Below are positions 10,751-21,225 of a stretch of DNA of 64,000 bases, piece by piece. Numbering within the stretch: position 1 is the first letter of the stretch; every line of letters starts with the position of its first letter. A model generated the notes under the pieces. It did not search any database. It was not told the origin of the DNA and saw only the letters and a program-made list of their open reading frames with translations. The stretch lies in assembly GCA_043228905.1 (NCBI GenBank), contig JBHGNT010000002.1, positions 16,244,001 through 16,308,000 on the forward strand, written 5' to 3'. This stretch comes from Azolla caroliniana. Taxonomy: Eukaryota; Polypodiophyta. A program made the translations under genes and the position numbers.

Positions 10751-11146
10751 TGCTTCCAGTTGGAAGGGATTCAAACTGTCACGAACACACCAACTGCGGA
10801 CTCGGACGGAGCATGAATGACAAGGCTACGAGGAACTTCAGAAGCTAGCAACGACGTAAGAGAATGAAGACAGAGATGAAGGAGACAAGATGGAATGAAA
10901 TGAGAATACTAGATTGATGTGTCAATGACTGGTGTTGAATCCCTTGAAAGGGACAAAGGAGGTTACAAGTATTTATACTTTGAGTCGAAGTACATGCATT
11001 AGAATATTTTGGAGATTATTCGGGAGAATATTCTAGAATCCTCTAGAACCTTCTAGTTCTAGAACTTTCTAAAAAATCCTAGGACTTCAAATTGATAATC
11101 TACTAATAATCTACTAAGATATATATAACATGATCATATATTTGGA
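10751..11146. other. Unassigned transposon-flanking DNA
   Basis: No gene seen. It contains TGTCACGAACACACC at 10779, a possible LTR start, and on the minus strand a TATAAATACTTG motif (around 10965-10980). The CTAGAA-rich stretch at 11030-11070 has several short inverted repeats. Confidence 0.3.
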
Positions 11147-11603
11147 TGTGTTGGTTAGAACACAACACTTTGTTGGCCGGCAAAGACTCAAAAGCCGGAT
11201 TAAGTCCAGAATGGGGAAGGGATAATTTATCTATAATTATTATTATTTTGAGAAACGAACGGACGGACCCGGATCCGGACCGATTCGTAGCGGGTTGCCG
11301 GTTGGCACCCAAAGCCAGTGACCTATAAAAGGACCTGGCTATATTGTAATCAATCAGTGGTTAATTAATGAAAGTCTTGTTTTGCTACGTATTGTTAATC
11401 GTTAAAAGCTTCTAGTTAATTACCATTCTATACTTAATCTAATCTATCTTACGAGTGTATTATGATCATTAACCACACCTGTTAATAGCCGGTTAGGGAT
11501 ACATTTACGTTACGGTCTGCGTCTACCCCAATTGCACCACCATTTGGTGAAGTGTCCTAGGGGGACACCGTGTTAGGGTTAGTCCGGCCCAAGGCATAAC
11601 ACA
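11147..11603 (+). repeat. Isolated LTR of an unidentified element, with adjacent primer-site-like sequence
   Basis: TGTGTTGGTT…GCATAACACA gives a 457-bp LTR with 6-bp inverted termini. A TATA box (CTATAAAAGG) lies at 11324. Directly after its end is TTTTTGGCAACCACGACTCC (11606 onward), which has the form of a primer binding site. The internal region is cut short by Copia-C at 11868. Confidence 0.55.
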
Positions 11604-11867
11604 GTTTTTGGCAACCACGACTCCTGCTCAAACGCAGTGAACAACGGGGGGCATGGATGACTAGACCAACAAACGACCCAGCAACAGAGCGAGTGAGACG
11701 ACTTGTCAAAAGACTGCGGAAGTGTGAAGTGTACCACCAAGCGTGGATCGATCCTTTTCCAAGGTGATCTGGCAGGTGGTCGCAAAGTCACTCTGTTTGC
11801 AGCAAAATTCCCACCTAGATGAAGGAAGCAGTTTAAGTTGACAGGAATACACGCTCTGATACCAGTT
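11604..11867. other. Remnant of an internal region next to the LTR, plus PBS-like sequence abutting Copia-C
   Basis: No convincing protein. At 11840-11867 the complement of a Copia primer site (CTCTGATACCAG) and a second copy of the Copia-C LTR edge (TTGACAGGAATACACGC) lie outside the 3' LTR of Copia-C, where ordinary genomic flank is expected. Confidence 0.5.
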
Positions 11868-12480
11868 TGACAGGAATACATGCTCCCTAAGCACAACGCT
11901 CGGCCACAACCGAGCCTAGGATCAAACATAGAAAACGGGTAATGCAAGCACGACACAATGAAGAGAAGAGTACATAGGATGTTAATGTGGAAAACCCAAA
12001 CTACGGAAAAACCACGACAACCCACAGACTACAAACTATCACTATATCACAATGTACAGTAGTAAAGCACCGAGGCAACGACCTCGAGCTTGCTATCTTC
12101 GTCACAGGCGGCGGTTACAACAGAATCAACGAACTCTCCCTCTCTCTCTCTCTCTGTGTGTACACAGTTACTCTCTCACAATTGCGACAATGACAAATGA
12201 CTACGCACATACTAAGTTTGCCCTAAGTCATATTTATACTAATATGACTTTTCGGCTATTTACAAATATAGCCCCAATGGACTCTCAGGAAAATATTTAC
12301 AAATATGTCCCTTCATCTTGTGAGCATTTCTCACCGGGCCTTCACCATCCGGCCCTTGCCGGGCACTCGTCATCCGGTTCTCACCAGGTCTTCCGTTGCC
12401 GGGTACTCCTCATCCGGTTCTCACCGGGTCTTCTATTGCCGGGTACTCCTATCCCATCCGGAGGGATCTGTTTCCTAACA
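11868..12480 (-). repeat. Copia-C 3' LTR
   Basis: Plus-strand TGACAGGAATACATG…TCTGTTTCCTAACA. It contains a CT microsatellite near 12137-12154 and CCGGGT-rich repeats near 12340-12460. It is highly similar to 23671-24282, differing by scattered substitutions and microsatellite length. Confidence 0.9.
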
Positions 12481-12490
12481 AACTCCCCCT

Positions 12491-12919
12491 TCACTCTGGC
12501 ATGGGATGGCTTACTAGTCCGATCCGCTTCCAGCATGCATCCAGCTTGTTGGGTATTAGTACTTTGGTCAGCATATCTGACCTGTTCTCGACCGTGTGGA
12601 TCTTCGTCAGCGCGAACTCCTGGTCATCTACTCTTTCCCGGATCCAGTGATACCTTCGCTGGATATGCTTCATCCGGGAATGGTAAGCCGCATTCTTAGC
12701 AAGGTGGATGGCACTTTGACTATCGCAATAGAGCCAGTATTCATCTTGCCGGATACCGAGCTCTCCGATGAAGTCCTTCATCCATAATATTTCCTTGTCG
12801 GCTTCCACCTCCGCCATGTACTCCGTTCCGCGTCCGTGGTTGACAACGCAACCGTCTTCTGCAGCTTCGACTGCCACGAAACAGCTCCCCCTGCATATGT
12901 CATTACATACCTGGATGTA
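12491..12919 (-). pseudogene. Copia-C RNase H, C-terminal part
   Basis: Reads (minus strand) YVMTYAGGAVSWQSKLQ, then after a frameshift YMAEVEADKEILWMKDFI, YCDSQSAIHLAKNAAYHSR and TKVLIPNKLDACW. The upstream half (DGFTDSEMSADMDTSRS) lies at about 20035-20100, beyond the chromovirus. Deleting the chromovirus and one GACCG joins the two halves. Confidence 0.85.
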
Positions 12920-12924
12920 GACCG

Positions 12925-13395
12925 TGTTAAGAGTCTATTACTAATCAATAGACCAAATCAAGTAAAAAGGAAGAAAATAGATTGGATAGAAGAACCCGTT
13001 CCACCCGACCACCCCCGAGCTATGATCTAGACATAGCCAACCTACCACCGACGTCCCATACCGCCGGATATTAGGATGACTAATACCTTGGAAGAGATAA
13101 ACACGATCGTCGAGACGAAAGCCTAGCCCGCACCACCGGTGTCTACGACAACAGCCTTCCGACGTGATCCCTATGAGGGTAGCTAAGCCTCATATTTATA
13201 CCTTTTCCTAGGCCCCTTGAATAGATGTGCCTTTCTAAAAGGCTCTCTATTCATTGGTTGTCTAAATCATGATAGTGCATGCACATATCATTCATTCTAT
13301 CCAATCATTAGTCCCCTTTTTAATAATAGTGAACATACCCTTCACTAATGTAAATATTAGTGACCTACCCTCACCAACGTTATGTGTACATAACA
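12925..13395 (-). repeat. Chromovirus 3' LTR
   Basis: TGTTAAGAGTC…GTACATAACA, 471 bp, bounded by the TSD on the left and the polypurine tract on the right. Near-identical to 19564-20034. Confidence 0.95.
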
Positions 13396-13402
13396 TACTC
13401 CC

Positions 13403-13867
13403 CTACTTCAAAAGATTGCACTCTTGCAATATAAAGTGAGGAAATTGTGCCTTAAGCGAATGCTCGCGTTCCCATGTGGCATCATCAATAGGTTTATCCA
13501 TCCATTTGATCTTGAATAGCCGAATCTCTTTAGAACGTAAACGTTTAGTACGAGAATCAAGAATTCGTTCAGGAACATGAGGTTTGTAAGAAAAATCCTC
13601 TAATGTTACAAGATCTTGGATTGTGATGGTGTTATCACCAGAGCCTAAAAATGGTTTTAGACGACTGACGTGAAAAACAGGATGAATACCAACGTTACGA
13701 GGTAAGGCAAGGTGATAAGCAGATGACCCAACTCGCTTAAGGATTTCAAATGGGCCACAATATCGTGGGGCTAACTTAGCGCACTTGCCCGTAGATAATG
13801 ACGTAGAATCAGTCGGGACACGCAAAAAAACTTTTTGACCAATAGTAAATGCACGAGGACGTCTATC
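13403..13867 (-). pseudogene. Chromovirus integrase C-terminus with chromodomain
   Basis: Follows TAG at about 13868 in the same frame as the preceding integrase segment. It reads VFLRVPTDSTSL, then KLAPRYCGPFEILKRVG, HPVFHVSRLKPFLG and a chromodomain (ERILDSRTKRLRSKEI, FKIKWMDKPIDDATWERE). Chromodomains of this group direct integration toward modified chromatin. The chromodomain itself appears intact; the protein is separated from the core by the stop. Confidence 0.88.
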
Positions 13868-14735
13868 CTAATCAGCATAAAATCGAGCACGATCTTGAGC
13901 TGTCTTGACATTTTCTTTGGCAATATGCAACATTTGGTTCATGTCTTGCAAAAAATTGCGTGTACTGTCTAATGTATCACGATGAATCGTGACATCAACT
14001 GGGGCACGTGGCTGAAAACCATATATCAACATAAAAGGACTATATCCAGTGGATGTATGTTTAGAGCTATTATAGGCAAATTCTAAGATAGGAAGGTATT
14101 GCTCCCACTTAGAAGGGGTTTTTGCTACATAAGGTCGAAGCATGTCCTCAATAATTTGATTAACTCGTTCAGTTTGTCCATCAGACTGAGGATGATCTGC
14201 GGAACTCATGCTCAACGTAGTTTCTAGTTTCTTAAAGACCTGAGTCCAAAGTAAACTTGGAATCTCGATCACTAACAATATCCATCGGTAATCCATAAAA
14301 ACGAAATAACTCATCAACAAATTGATAAGCCAACTGTTGAGCGGTTACCGTGGTTTTTGTAGGAATAAATCTAGCTAATTTTGTTAGCTTGTCAACGACA
14401 ACCCATATGGCATCATGACCCCTCTGTGTACGAGGTAAACTAACAATAAAATCCATCGAGATACTTTCCCATTTATTGTTGGGAATATCTAAGGGATGTA
14501 AAAGACCAGCAGCTTTAAGTCGTTCCGACTTATTAATCTGACATTGTAAGCATTGAGTTACGTATTTATGCACGTCAGAGCGCATCTTAGGCCAGAAAAA
14601 AGTACACGAGATGAGAACGAGTGTGCGTTGTATTCCAGGATGACCAGCAGATGGTGCATCATGACCTTCATGAAAAATTTTCTGTTTAACATTTGGTAAA
14701 TCTGGAACACAGACCTTTCCACTACGGTAGAGCAA
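13868..14735 (-). pseudogene. Chromovirus integrase, zinc domain and core
   Basis: HHCC domain: FHEGHDAPSAGHPGIQRT … CLQCQINKSE. Core: SISMDFIVSLPRT (first D), DIVSDRDSKF (second D) and SDGQTERVNQ (E). A frameshift near 14240-14250 splits the second D from LLWTQVFKKLETTLSMSSADHPQ; a TAG ends this part before DRRPRAF. Catalytic residues are all present, so the damage is limited to the frameshift and stops. Confidence 0.88.
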
Positions 14736-14810
14736 ACCGTTTGTAATGTGAAAGGTCGCCTTCGAGGGTAGGGTGCTAGTATCGGCATCTAAACCAGATT
14801 CGGCTTTCGT

Positions 14811-16646
14811 CTAGTATTTTGAGAAATAACTGTCATCAAGGTATTTCCCTCGAAGGTGATCTAAAAGATCAGATTTTATTTCCGTGAAGCTAAGCATGTT
14901 AACTTCTTTAATGCGACTAAGAGCATCAGCAACGGTGTTCATAGAACCCTTGTGATATAGTATGGAAAAATCAAAATCTTGCATAAGGTCAGCCCAACGG
15001 CCTTTACGACCAACAAGATCGGGCTGGTCACAAAAATACTTTAATGATTGATGGTCTGTTGTAACCACAAATTTATTTCCATAGAGATAGTGCCTCCATG
15101 TTTTAAGTGCGTGTATCACCGCAAACAACTCTTTCTCTTGAACCGAATACCGAGATTGAGCAGCATCAAGCTTCTTACTTTCAAAAGCAATAGGGTGACC
15201 ACCTTGATAAAGAACGGCACCAATAGCATAATCACTAGCATCGGTTTCAATTGAGAAAGGCTTAGAAGGGTCTGGTAATAGAAGAGTGGGAGCCTGACAC
15301 ACATGCTCCTTGAGTGTCTCAAATGATTTGTCAAGTTGTTCATTCCATGAAATTGGTTTGACAGACTTACGTGGATGACCTTTTAAAAGGTCAGTTAATG
15401 GCGTAGTCAATTTGGAATAGTTACGAATTGATTTTCGTAAAAATCCAACAAACCCTAAGAATGATCTAAGTTCACGAATATTACGAGGAATGGGCCAAAG
15501 TTTAACCTTTTCAATACGAGAAGGTTCAATTTCAACGCCATTTTCTGTAATTAAATGACCTAGGTACACAATAGATTTTTGGAAGAAGTCACATTTTGAA
15601 TGTTTTGCATAGAAAGAGTTGTCACGCAACTTTCGCAAAACAAATCGAACATGTTGAACATGATCTTGCAAGGTACGGCTATATATCAAAATATCATCCA
15701 GGAAGACGACAACAAAATCACCGAGTTGATCTCGGAAAACATCATTCATCGCTTGTTGGAATGTGGCTGAAGCATTAGTCAACCCAAACGGCATGACTAA
15801 AAACTCATAATGGCCATAGCGCGTACGAAAAGCGGTTTTAGGAATATCATCCTCGGCGATGCGAATCTGATGATAACCAGTTCGTAAGTCAATTTTCGTA
15901 AAATATCGAGCCCCGTGCAAACGATCAATCAAATCATCGGCACGAGGTAATGGATATGCATTCTTAATTGTCATTTTATTCAAACGGCGATAATTGATAC
16001 ACATTCGCCACGAACCTTCCTTCTTCTTGACTAATAGAACTGGCGCACCCCAAGGTGATTTACTATACCTAATGTGGCCCATACTCAAGTATTCCTTAAG
16101 TTGTTTAGCGATCTCATCCTCTTCTAATCGACTAAGTCGGTAAGGTGGAATGCTCACAGGAGCAGGCCCAGGGATGAGTTCAATTTGATGGTCCACATTA
16201 CGTTTAGGTGGTAAAGTAAGCGGTAATTTAGTAGGAAACACATCTTGAAAAACCTCTAAAATAGAGTCGAGTAATCGTTGCTCAAAATGTGGTAATTGTG
16301 TGGCGTCAATATTAAAATAATAAAATTGAACCGCAGGATCAATTACACACGAATAAATTAATGAACTAGAATACTCACTTAAAGATTTAGAAGACACAAG
16401 TGAATGAGAAGGAAGTTTGGAACATTGAATAAAATGTTTACAATTATTAAGTTCAAATGTGATTGAGTGATTAACCCAATCAATGGACAAAGAAGGGTTT
16501 TTATTAAAAAACCAAGGATATCCTAAAATGACATCTGCGGATTGTAATTTCATAACATGAAAGTCAAGCTTCTCCAAATAAGTATCTATTTGAATTGGCA
16601 GTTGACAAACAATGCCACTGATGTATTGAACGTTTCCATTTGCCAT
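14811..16646 (-). CDS. Chromovirus protease tail, reverse transcriptase and RNase H (611-codon open frame)
   Basis: Longest intact ORF in the window. It starts in the protease tail (VILGYPWFFNKNPSLSIDW), then RT with RMCINYRRLNKMTIKNAYPLP, FTKIDLRTGYHQIRI, VMPFGLTNASATFQQAMN and the catalytic VVVFLDDILIYS. RNase H has SIETDASDYAIGAVLYQ, QEKELFAVIHALKTW and VVTTDHQSLKYF. It ends at TAG 14811-14813 before the integrase. The ATG at 16646 is only the first Met after a TAA; the real polyprotein would start at gag. Motifs look catalytically competent. Confidence 0.9.
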   Translation of the reverse strand: MANGNVQYISGIVCQLPIQIDTYLEKLDFHVMKLQSADVILGYPWFFNKNPSLSIDWVNHSITFELNNCKHFIQCSKLPSHSLVSSKSLSEYSSSLIYSCVIDPAVQFYYFNIDATQLPHFEQRLLDSILEVFQDVFPTKLPLTLPPKRNVDHQIELIPGPAPVSIPPYRLSRLEEDEIAKQLKEYLSMGHIRYSKSPWGAPVLLVKKKEGSWRMCINYRRLNKMTIKNAYPLPRADDLIDRLHGARYFTKIDLRTGYHQIRIAEDDIPKTAFRTRYGHYEFLVMPFGLTNASATFQQAMNDVFRDQLGDFVVVFLDDILIYSRTLQDHVQHVRFVLRKLRDNSFYAKHSKCDFFQKSIVYLGHLITENGVEIEPSRIEKVKLWPIPRNIRELRSFLGFVGFLRKSIRNYSKLTTPLTDLLKGHPRKSVKPISWNEQLDKSFETLKEHVCQAPTLLLPDPSKPFSIETDASDYAIGAVLYQGGHPIAFESKKLDAAQSRYSVQEKELFAVIHALKTWRHYLYGNKFVVTTDHQSLKYFCDQPDLVGRKGRWADLMQDFDFSILYHKGSMNTVADALSRIKEVNMLSFTEIKSDLLDHLRGKYLDDSYFSKY

Positions 16647-16872
16647 GTGAACTTAATAGATATGATCACTTGCGTTTATGTGGAGCTCCATTTGCTGCAC
16701 AAAGTGATCATTAAGAAAATTGTGAGAACTACCGGAATCAAACAAGAAATGTGCTTGTGTTCCATTGATATATCCGACTGCTCGGAGTAAATCATTAGGT
16801 CCAAGTAAATGTGAAGGAAAAGTGCATTCACATAAACTTAAGTGATTGGTATGAACTTCAACAATATCAAAA
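16647..16872 (-). pseudogene. Chromovirus protease N-terminal part
   Basis: In the same frame as gag, after its TAG, the sequence continues SFDIVEVHTNHLSL … VGYINGTQAHFLFDSGSSHNFL, with the aspartic protease DSG near 16735-16750. A TAA then interrupts before HMANGNVQYISG. Gag, protease and RT are thus one frame broken by two stops. Confidence 0.85.
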
Positions 16873-16874
16873 GA

Positions 16875-17798
16875 CTAACCTGTGTGACTCGTAGATTTGT
16901 CTTGAGGAGGGGTGTTCATTGACTTCCTCTCAAGACGACGACAGGTATCCTTTGTGTGGCCCCGCTTCTTGCAATATGCACAGAAGAGGTTCGGTTTCTT
17001 TGAGTCGCGGTCAAGAGTGTCACTGGATTGCTTACGTTTCCCAATGAACTTGACATTCGGAGTTTTGGCGAACTCAGGTTTATTGTGGTCTTTCTTGGAA
17101 GTCCTATGGTATCGCAGCACAATGTTGACGGCTTCCTCGAAAGTTGTGGGGTCCTTGTCATGGACAATCCAATGATAATCCCCATTGGGAATACCATTCA
17201 AAAAACAAGCGACAAACCATTTCTCACCCGTAAGTCCCGATTTTTGGATCTGGGTCCGAGCGTGATGCACATAATCCTCGAGAGAGGTAAATGGCTTACT
17301 AGACAATGTGAGCAAGTGTTGCGCTTGTTCGGTTTGAGAAGGTGGCTGCAAGAATTGTTTCTTAAAAACATCAACGAAACCTTCCCAAGTTGTGGGTAAG
17401 TTTTTTGCGGTCCTTAGGCCACGCCACCAAGCAGCAACTCGGCCACCTAACTTACGACCGACATAACCAATTTTTACTGCATCGGGCTTGGGATGAAGCT
17501 CAAAGTGAGACTCCCAACGACCAAGCCAAGTGCTAATGGCCTCCTCGGTTCTTTCTTTCTTATCTCCCTTGAAAGGCGTGACTACGAAGGAAGGTTCACC
17601 TTCTTTCTTGGACTCAATAGTTAATTCTTGGAATTTCTTATCCAATGCCATATTGGCCTGTCTCATTTCGGCCAGTTGATTCAAGGTAGTAGTGAGCAAT
17701 TGCTCAATAGTGATCTCAGCTTGTGTGCGAGATGCGGATTGGGGTTGAGAGGTCTCATTTGGAGAGATCGTTCTAACTGCGTTCAAAACTTGTTCCAT
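16875..17798 (-). CDS. Chromovirus gag (307 aa)
   Basis: Intact frame: MEQVLNAVRTISPNE, a coiled-coil-like MRQANMALDKKFQELTIE, the Ty3-type capsid core (AISTWLGRWESHFELHP, GGRVAAWWRGL, WEGFVDVFKKQFLQP) and a C-terminal zinc knuckle CAYCKKRGHTKDTC near residues 274-287. It ends at TAG, with pol continuing in frame. Capsid protein of the particle. Confidence 0.92.
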   Translation of the reverse strand: MEQVLNAVRTISPNETSQPQSASRTQAEITIEQLLTTTLNQLAEMRQANMALDKKFQELTIESKKEGEPSFVVTPFKGDKKERTEEAISTWLGRWESHFELHPKPDAVKIGYVGRKLGGRVAAWWRGLRTAKNLPTTWEGFVDVFKKQFLQPPSQTEQAQHLLTLSSKPFTSLEDYVHHARTQIQKSGLTGEKWFVACFLNGIPNGDYHWIVHDKDPTTFEEAVNIVLRYHRTSKKDHNKPEFAKTPNVKFIGKRKQSSDTLDRDSKKPNLFCAYCKKRGHTKDTCRRLERKSMNTPPQDKSTSHTG

Positions 17799-19563
17799 GA
17801 TGCACGCTGTGGGTATGCAATAAAATAAGGAGGTTCAGAAAATACACAAGCAAAATGAATGCTTGAAATTTTGATTGAAAGAACTTTATCCAAGAAAGTA
17901 TCTCATGTCTTTACCCCTCTAGACATATGAGATGTGATTCGAGATCCGATAACTATGGTAACACTATGGTGTTTTAAAAACCATGGGGGAAAACATAGCT
18001 AAGATGTATTTCTCGGATCTCTATCTTGAGTAATCATGGCGGCTCCCCGAGGCTCAACCATGGTTCTTACATCAATGAAATTTCCTAGATAGCCTTATAT
18101 TAATGCCAACCCATCATGTATTATATGGTCGAGAAAGTGTATTACGTGAAAAAACAAGTGCACTCACAAGTAATATTCTAGTCTTGCGAGCAATAAGCAA
18201 ACGTGATGATAAAATGATAAAATAAGGCACTACTCATAAGAGTTAAGTAGTGACGAAAACAAGGGTAAAAAAAAAAAGAAAAAAGAACCCATGTGTTACC
18301 TACGAAAAAAACAATGTCCCAAATAAATGGGAAGTGCAAGGTATGCACATATACATCCCAATATGATTGTTATAACTTGCACAATTGTGACATAAGCCAC
18401 AAATTGATACAAGTGATGACGGTGTTGTGCGCAAAGATGTAATACTCAAATCCATGAGTAAAACATCAATAAGGGAACTCATATGGTTTTACTCGTTTTC
18501 TAAGGCTTGATGATAAGAGTTAAACCTAGATGACCCGTTGAAAAAAAAAATCGTTCAACAAGCCACTCCATACGAAAAAAATAGTCTACACGTAAAGGTT
18601 ACATTAAAATTAAACGATGTAAATACTTTATACATGAAAAGGAAGTGGAAAAAGGAGAGTTAATTGTGGGCGGGTAAATAATAATTACTAGAAAATCATT
18701 TAAGTGAAACAATACTTATGAAATTAAAATTTAATTAGAATAATCAACAATTAGGTGTATGGAATCAAACATGCCCTAAGATACGAAACCCTAGGGTAGT
18801 TGACATGCACCTCCTCAAGACCACCACATATCCCTAGAATCGGCCAAGTAATGGCTAATTAAAGAGGAAAGTGGCATAGGTAAGTGACATATACCTCGTC
18901 AAGGCCACATCATCCCTTAGAATCGGCCAATTGATGGCCAATTAAAAAGCAAAGTGGCATATGTAAGCTACATATACCTTGTCAAGGCCACAACATCCCA
19001 TAGAATCGGCCAATTGATGGCTTAATAGAGAGTAGAGTGGCATAGGTAGGCAATATACACCTCGTCAAGGCCACATCATCCCTTAGAATCGGCCAAGTGA
19101 TGGCTCAATAGAGGGGAAGAGTGGTATACTCAACATCATATGCAAAACGGCCATGAGATAAGCGTGTGCGATTAGAGCAAACACGCTCGACCCAATGCAC
19201 AAGAATAATTATTATCGTAAGAGTTCAAGAGAGGAGAGAGTGGGATATATATCGCAATATGCAAAAGGCCATGAGTTGAGCGTGTGCGATTAGTGCAAAC
19301 ACGCTCGGCCCGATGCATAATAATAAGTAAAGTCGTAGCGTAGTAGGAGGTAGAAAGAAAGAGAATAAAACGTAATACCAATTTGATTCGACCATAAAGA
19401 ACGCATAATAGAAAAAGAGAAGAGATCAAAAAAGAAGAATACCGGGTTTAGAGTGTTGTTTTGATCCTGAGAAGAGCATGACGAGCCTTGTTAGATCCCC
19501 CTCGCTCACACGCAAAAAACATCAAAACAACAAAAAAATTGTTAGTAAAAGCTCTGATACCAC
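17799..19563 (-). other. Chromovirus 1.77-kb untranslated leader with repeats and hairpins
   Basis: No ORF of note lies between the primer site and gag. It contains four copies of an 83-bp unit (AGAATCGGCC at 18836, 18919, 19002 and 19085) and, nearer the LTR, two similar stem-loops at 19162-19186 and 19280-19304 (AGCGTGT pairing with ACACGCT, loop GCGATTAGWGCAA). Confidence 0.8.
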
Positions 19564-20034
19564 TGTTAAGAGTCTATTACTAATCAATAGACCAAATCAA
19601 GTAAAAAGGAAGAAAATAGATTGGATAGAAGAATCCGTTCCACCCGACCACCCCCGAGCTATGATCTAGACATAGCCAACCTACCACCGACGTCCCATAC
19701 CGCCGGATATTAGGATGACTAATACCTTGGAAGAGATAAACACGATCGTCGAGACGAAAGCCTAGCCCGCACCACCGGTGTCTACGACAACAGCCTTCCG
19801 ACGTGATCCCTATGAGGGTAGCTAAGCCTCATATTTATACCTTTTCCTAGGCCCCTTGAATAGATGTGCCTTTCTAAAAGGCTCTCTATTCATTGGTTGT
19901 CTAAATCATGATAGTGCATGCACATATCATTCATTCTATCCAATCATTAGTCCCCTTTTTAATAATAGTGAACATACCCTTCACTAATGTAAATATTAGT
20001 GACCTACCCTCACCAACGTTATGTGTACATAACA
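19564..20034 (-). repeat. Chromovirus 5' LTR
   Basis: 471 bp, TGTTAAGAGTC…ATAACA, abutting the primer site complement on its left and the TSD GACCG on its right. Confidence 0.95.
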
Positions 20035-20039
20035 GACCG

Positions 20040-21225
20040 GCTGGTATCCATATCAGCCGACATCTCCGAATCGGTAAAACCGTCAAGTTGAAGTTTACCG
20101 GAGACGAATCAGAGACACATATTCAAAGTGCCCTTCAAGTACCGGAGTATCCATTTGACCGCGTTCCAGTGCTCCTTACCGGGATTGCTCATGAATCGGC
20201 TCACTACTCCGACTGCGTATCCAATATCCGGTTGATTACACACCATTGCGTACATTAAGCTCCCGACAACAGAGGCATATGGAACCTTCATCATTTCCCC
20301 TTCTCTGCTTTCATTTTCGGGCTTTGCTTACCAGATAACCTGCAGTTTGCCTGAAGTGTTGATCCGACCGGTTTCGCATCTGACATGTTGAACCGCTGAA
20401 ACACCTTTGTCACGTACGTCTCTTGTGACAGCCACAATTGCTTCATTGACCGGTCCCAGATAATATGCATCCCCATCATCTGTCTTGCCGGACCCAAGTC
20501 TTTCATTGAGAAGGTCCAGTTGAGAGCCTTCTTCAACATCCGTATTTTGGCTTGGTCCCGTCTGACGATCAACATGTCGTCCACATACAGAAGGAGTATC
20601 AAGAAGTCGCCTCCTTCGAACTTCTTCACAAACACGCAGTGATCAGCATGTGTCTTGTGGTACCCTTGATCGGTCATGAAGGAGTCGAACTTCCGGTACC
20701 ATTGCCAGGGTGCCTGCTTCAACCTGTAAAGGCTCTTCTTCAGCTGGCAAACCAGGTGCTCCTTCCCTTTCTCCACGAATCCTTCCGGTTGTTGCATGTA
20801 GATCTCCTCTTCGAGGTCACCGTGAAAGAATGTCGTCTTCACGTCTAGCTGTTCTACCTCGAGGTCCATGCTTGCCGCTATACTCAGCACCGTCCGGATG
20901 GAGGTCATCTTTACTACCGAGGCAAATATCTCGTCAAAGTCCACACCCTTCTTCTGCTAGAACCCCTTCACCACGATCCTAGCTTTGTATCTCGGGGGGT
21001 TGCCGGCATCTCCCGGTTTCAACTTGTACACCCACTTGTTTCGGAGTGCCCGCTTTCCTTTCGGCAACTCCACCAATTTGTACGTATGGTTCTTATGGAG
21101 GGAATCCATCTCATCCTGCATGGCACTTAACCATTTGCGGTTGTGGGTGTCATCCTTCGCTTCATCGAAGCTTTCTGGCTCCCCCTTATCGGTTAGCACC
21201 ACATGCTCTGCATCCGGAAATCTCC
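20040..21225 (-). pseudogene. Copia-C reverse transcriptase and start of RNase H
   Basis: Minus-strand reading: KWLSAMQDEMDSLHKNHTYK, ALRNKWVYKLKPGDAG, a TAG near 20957, VDFDEIFASVVKMTSIRTVL, VEQLDVKTTFFHGDLEEEIY, LKQAPWQWYRKFDSFM, and the catalytic ILLLYVDDMLIV. A further frameshift near 20292 precedes VPYASVVGSLMYAMV and RYLKGTLN. YVDD is intact. Confidence 0.9.

Larger units (their letters stand above)
12925..20034 (-). mobile_element. Complete chromovirus (Ty3/Gypsy with chromodomain), TSD GACCG
   Basis: Two 471-bp LTRs (12925-13395, 19564-20034) flank gag, protease, RT/RNase H, integrase and chromodomain on the minus strand. The 5-bp duplication GACCG is at 12920-12924 and 20035-20039. 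The primer site complement GCTCTGATACCA is at 19551-19562, and the polypurine tract complement follows 13395 (CTCCCCTACTTC). The LTRs differ at one position by eye (ACCC versus ATCC about 75 bases in), so insertion is recent; the coding region nevertheless has several stops. Confidence 0.95.

Noticed and set aside
10779-11146. TGTCACGAACACACC as the 3' LTR of Gypsy-T1
   Set aside because: Only the first four bases match the 5' LTR start; the following sequence is unrelated and there is no convincing polypurine tract before it.
11579-12025. 148-codon minus-strand ORF
   Set aside because: Spans LTR end, primer-site-like DNA and the Copia-C LTR; no protein motif.
12052-12699. 215-codon plus-strand ORF and its neighbours
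   Set aside because: Crosses the boundary of the Copia-C LTR and the antisense of RNase H; Ser/Pro-rich without domain.
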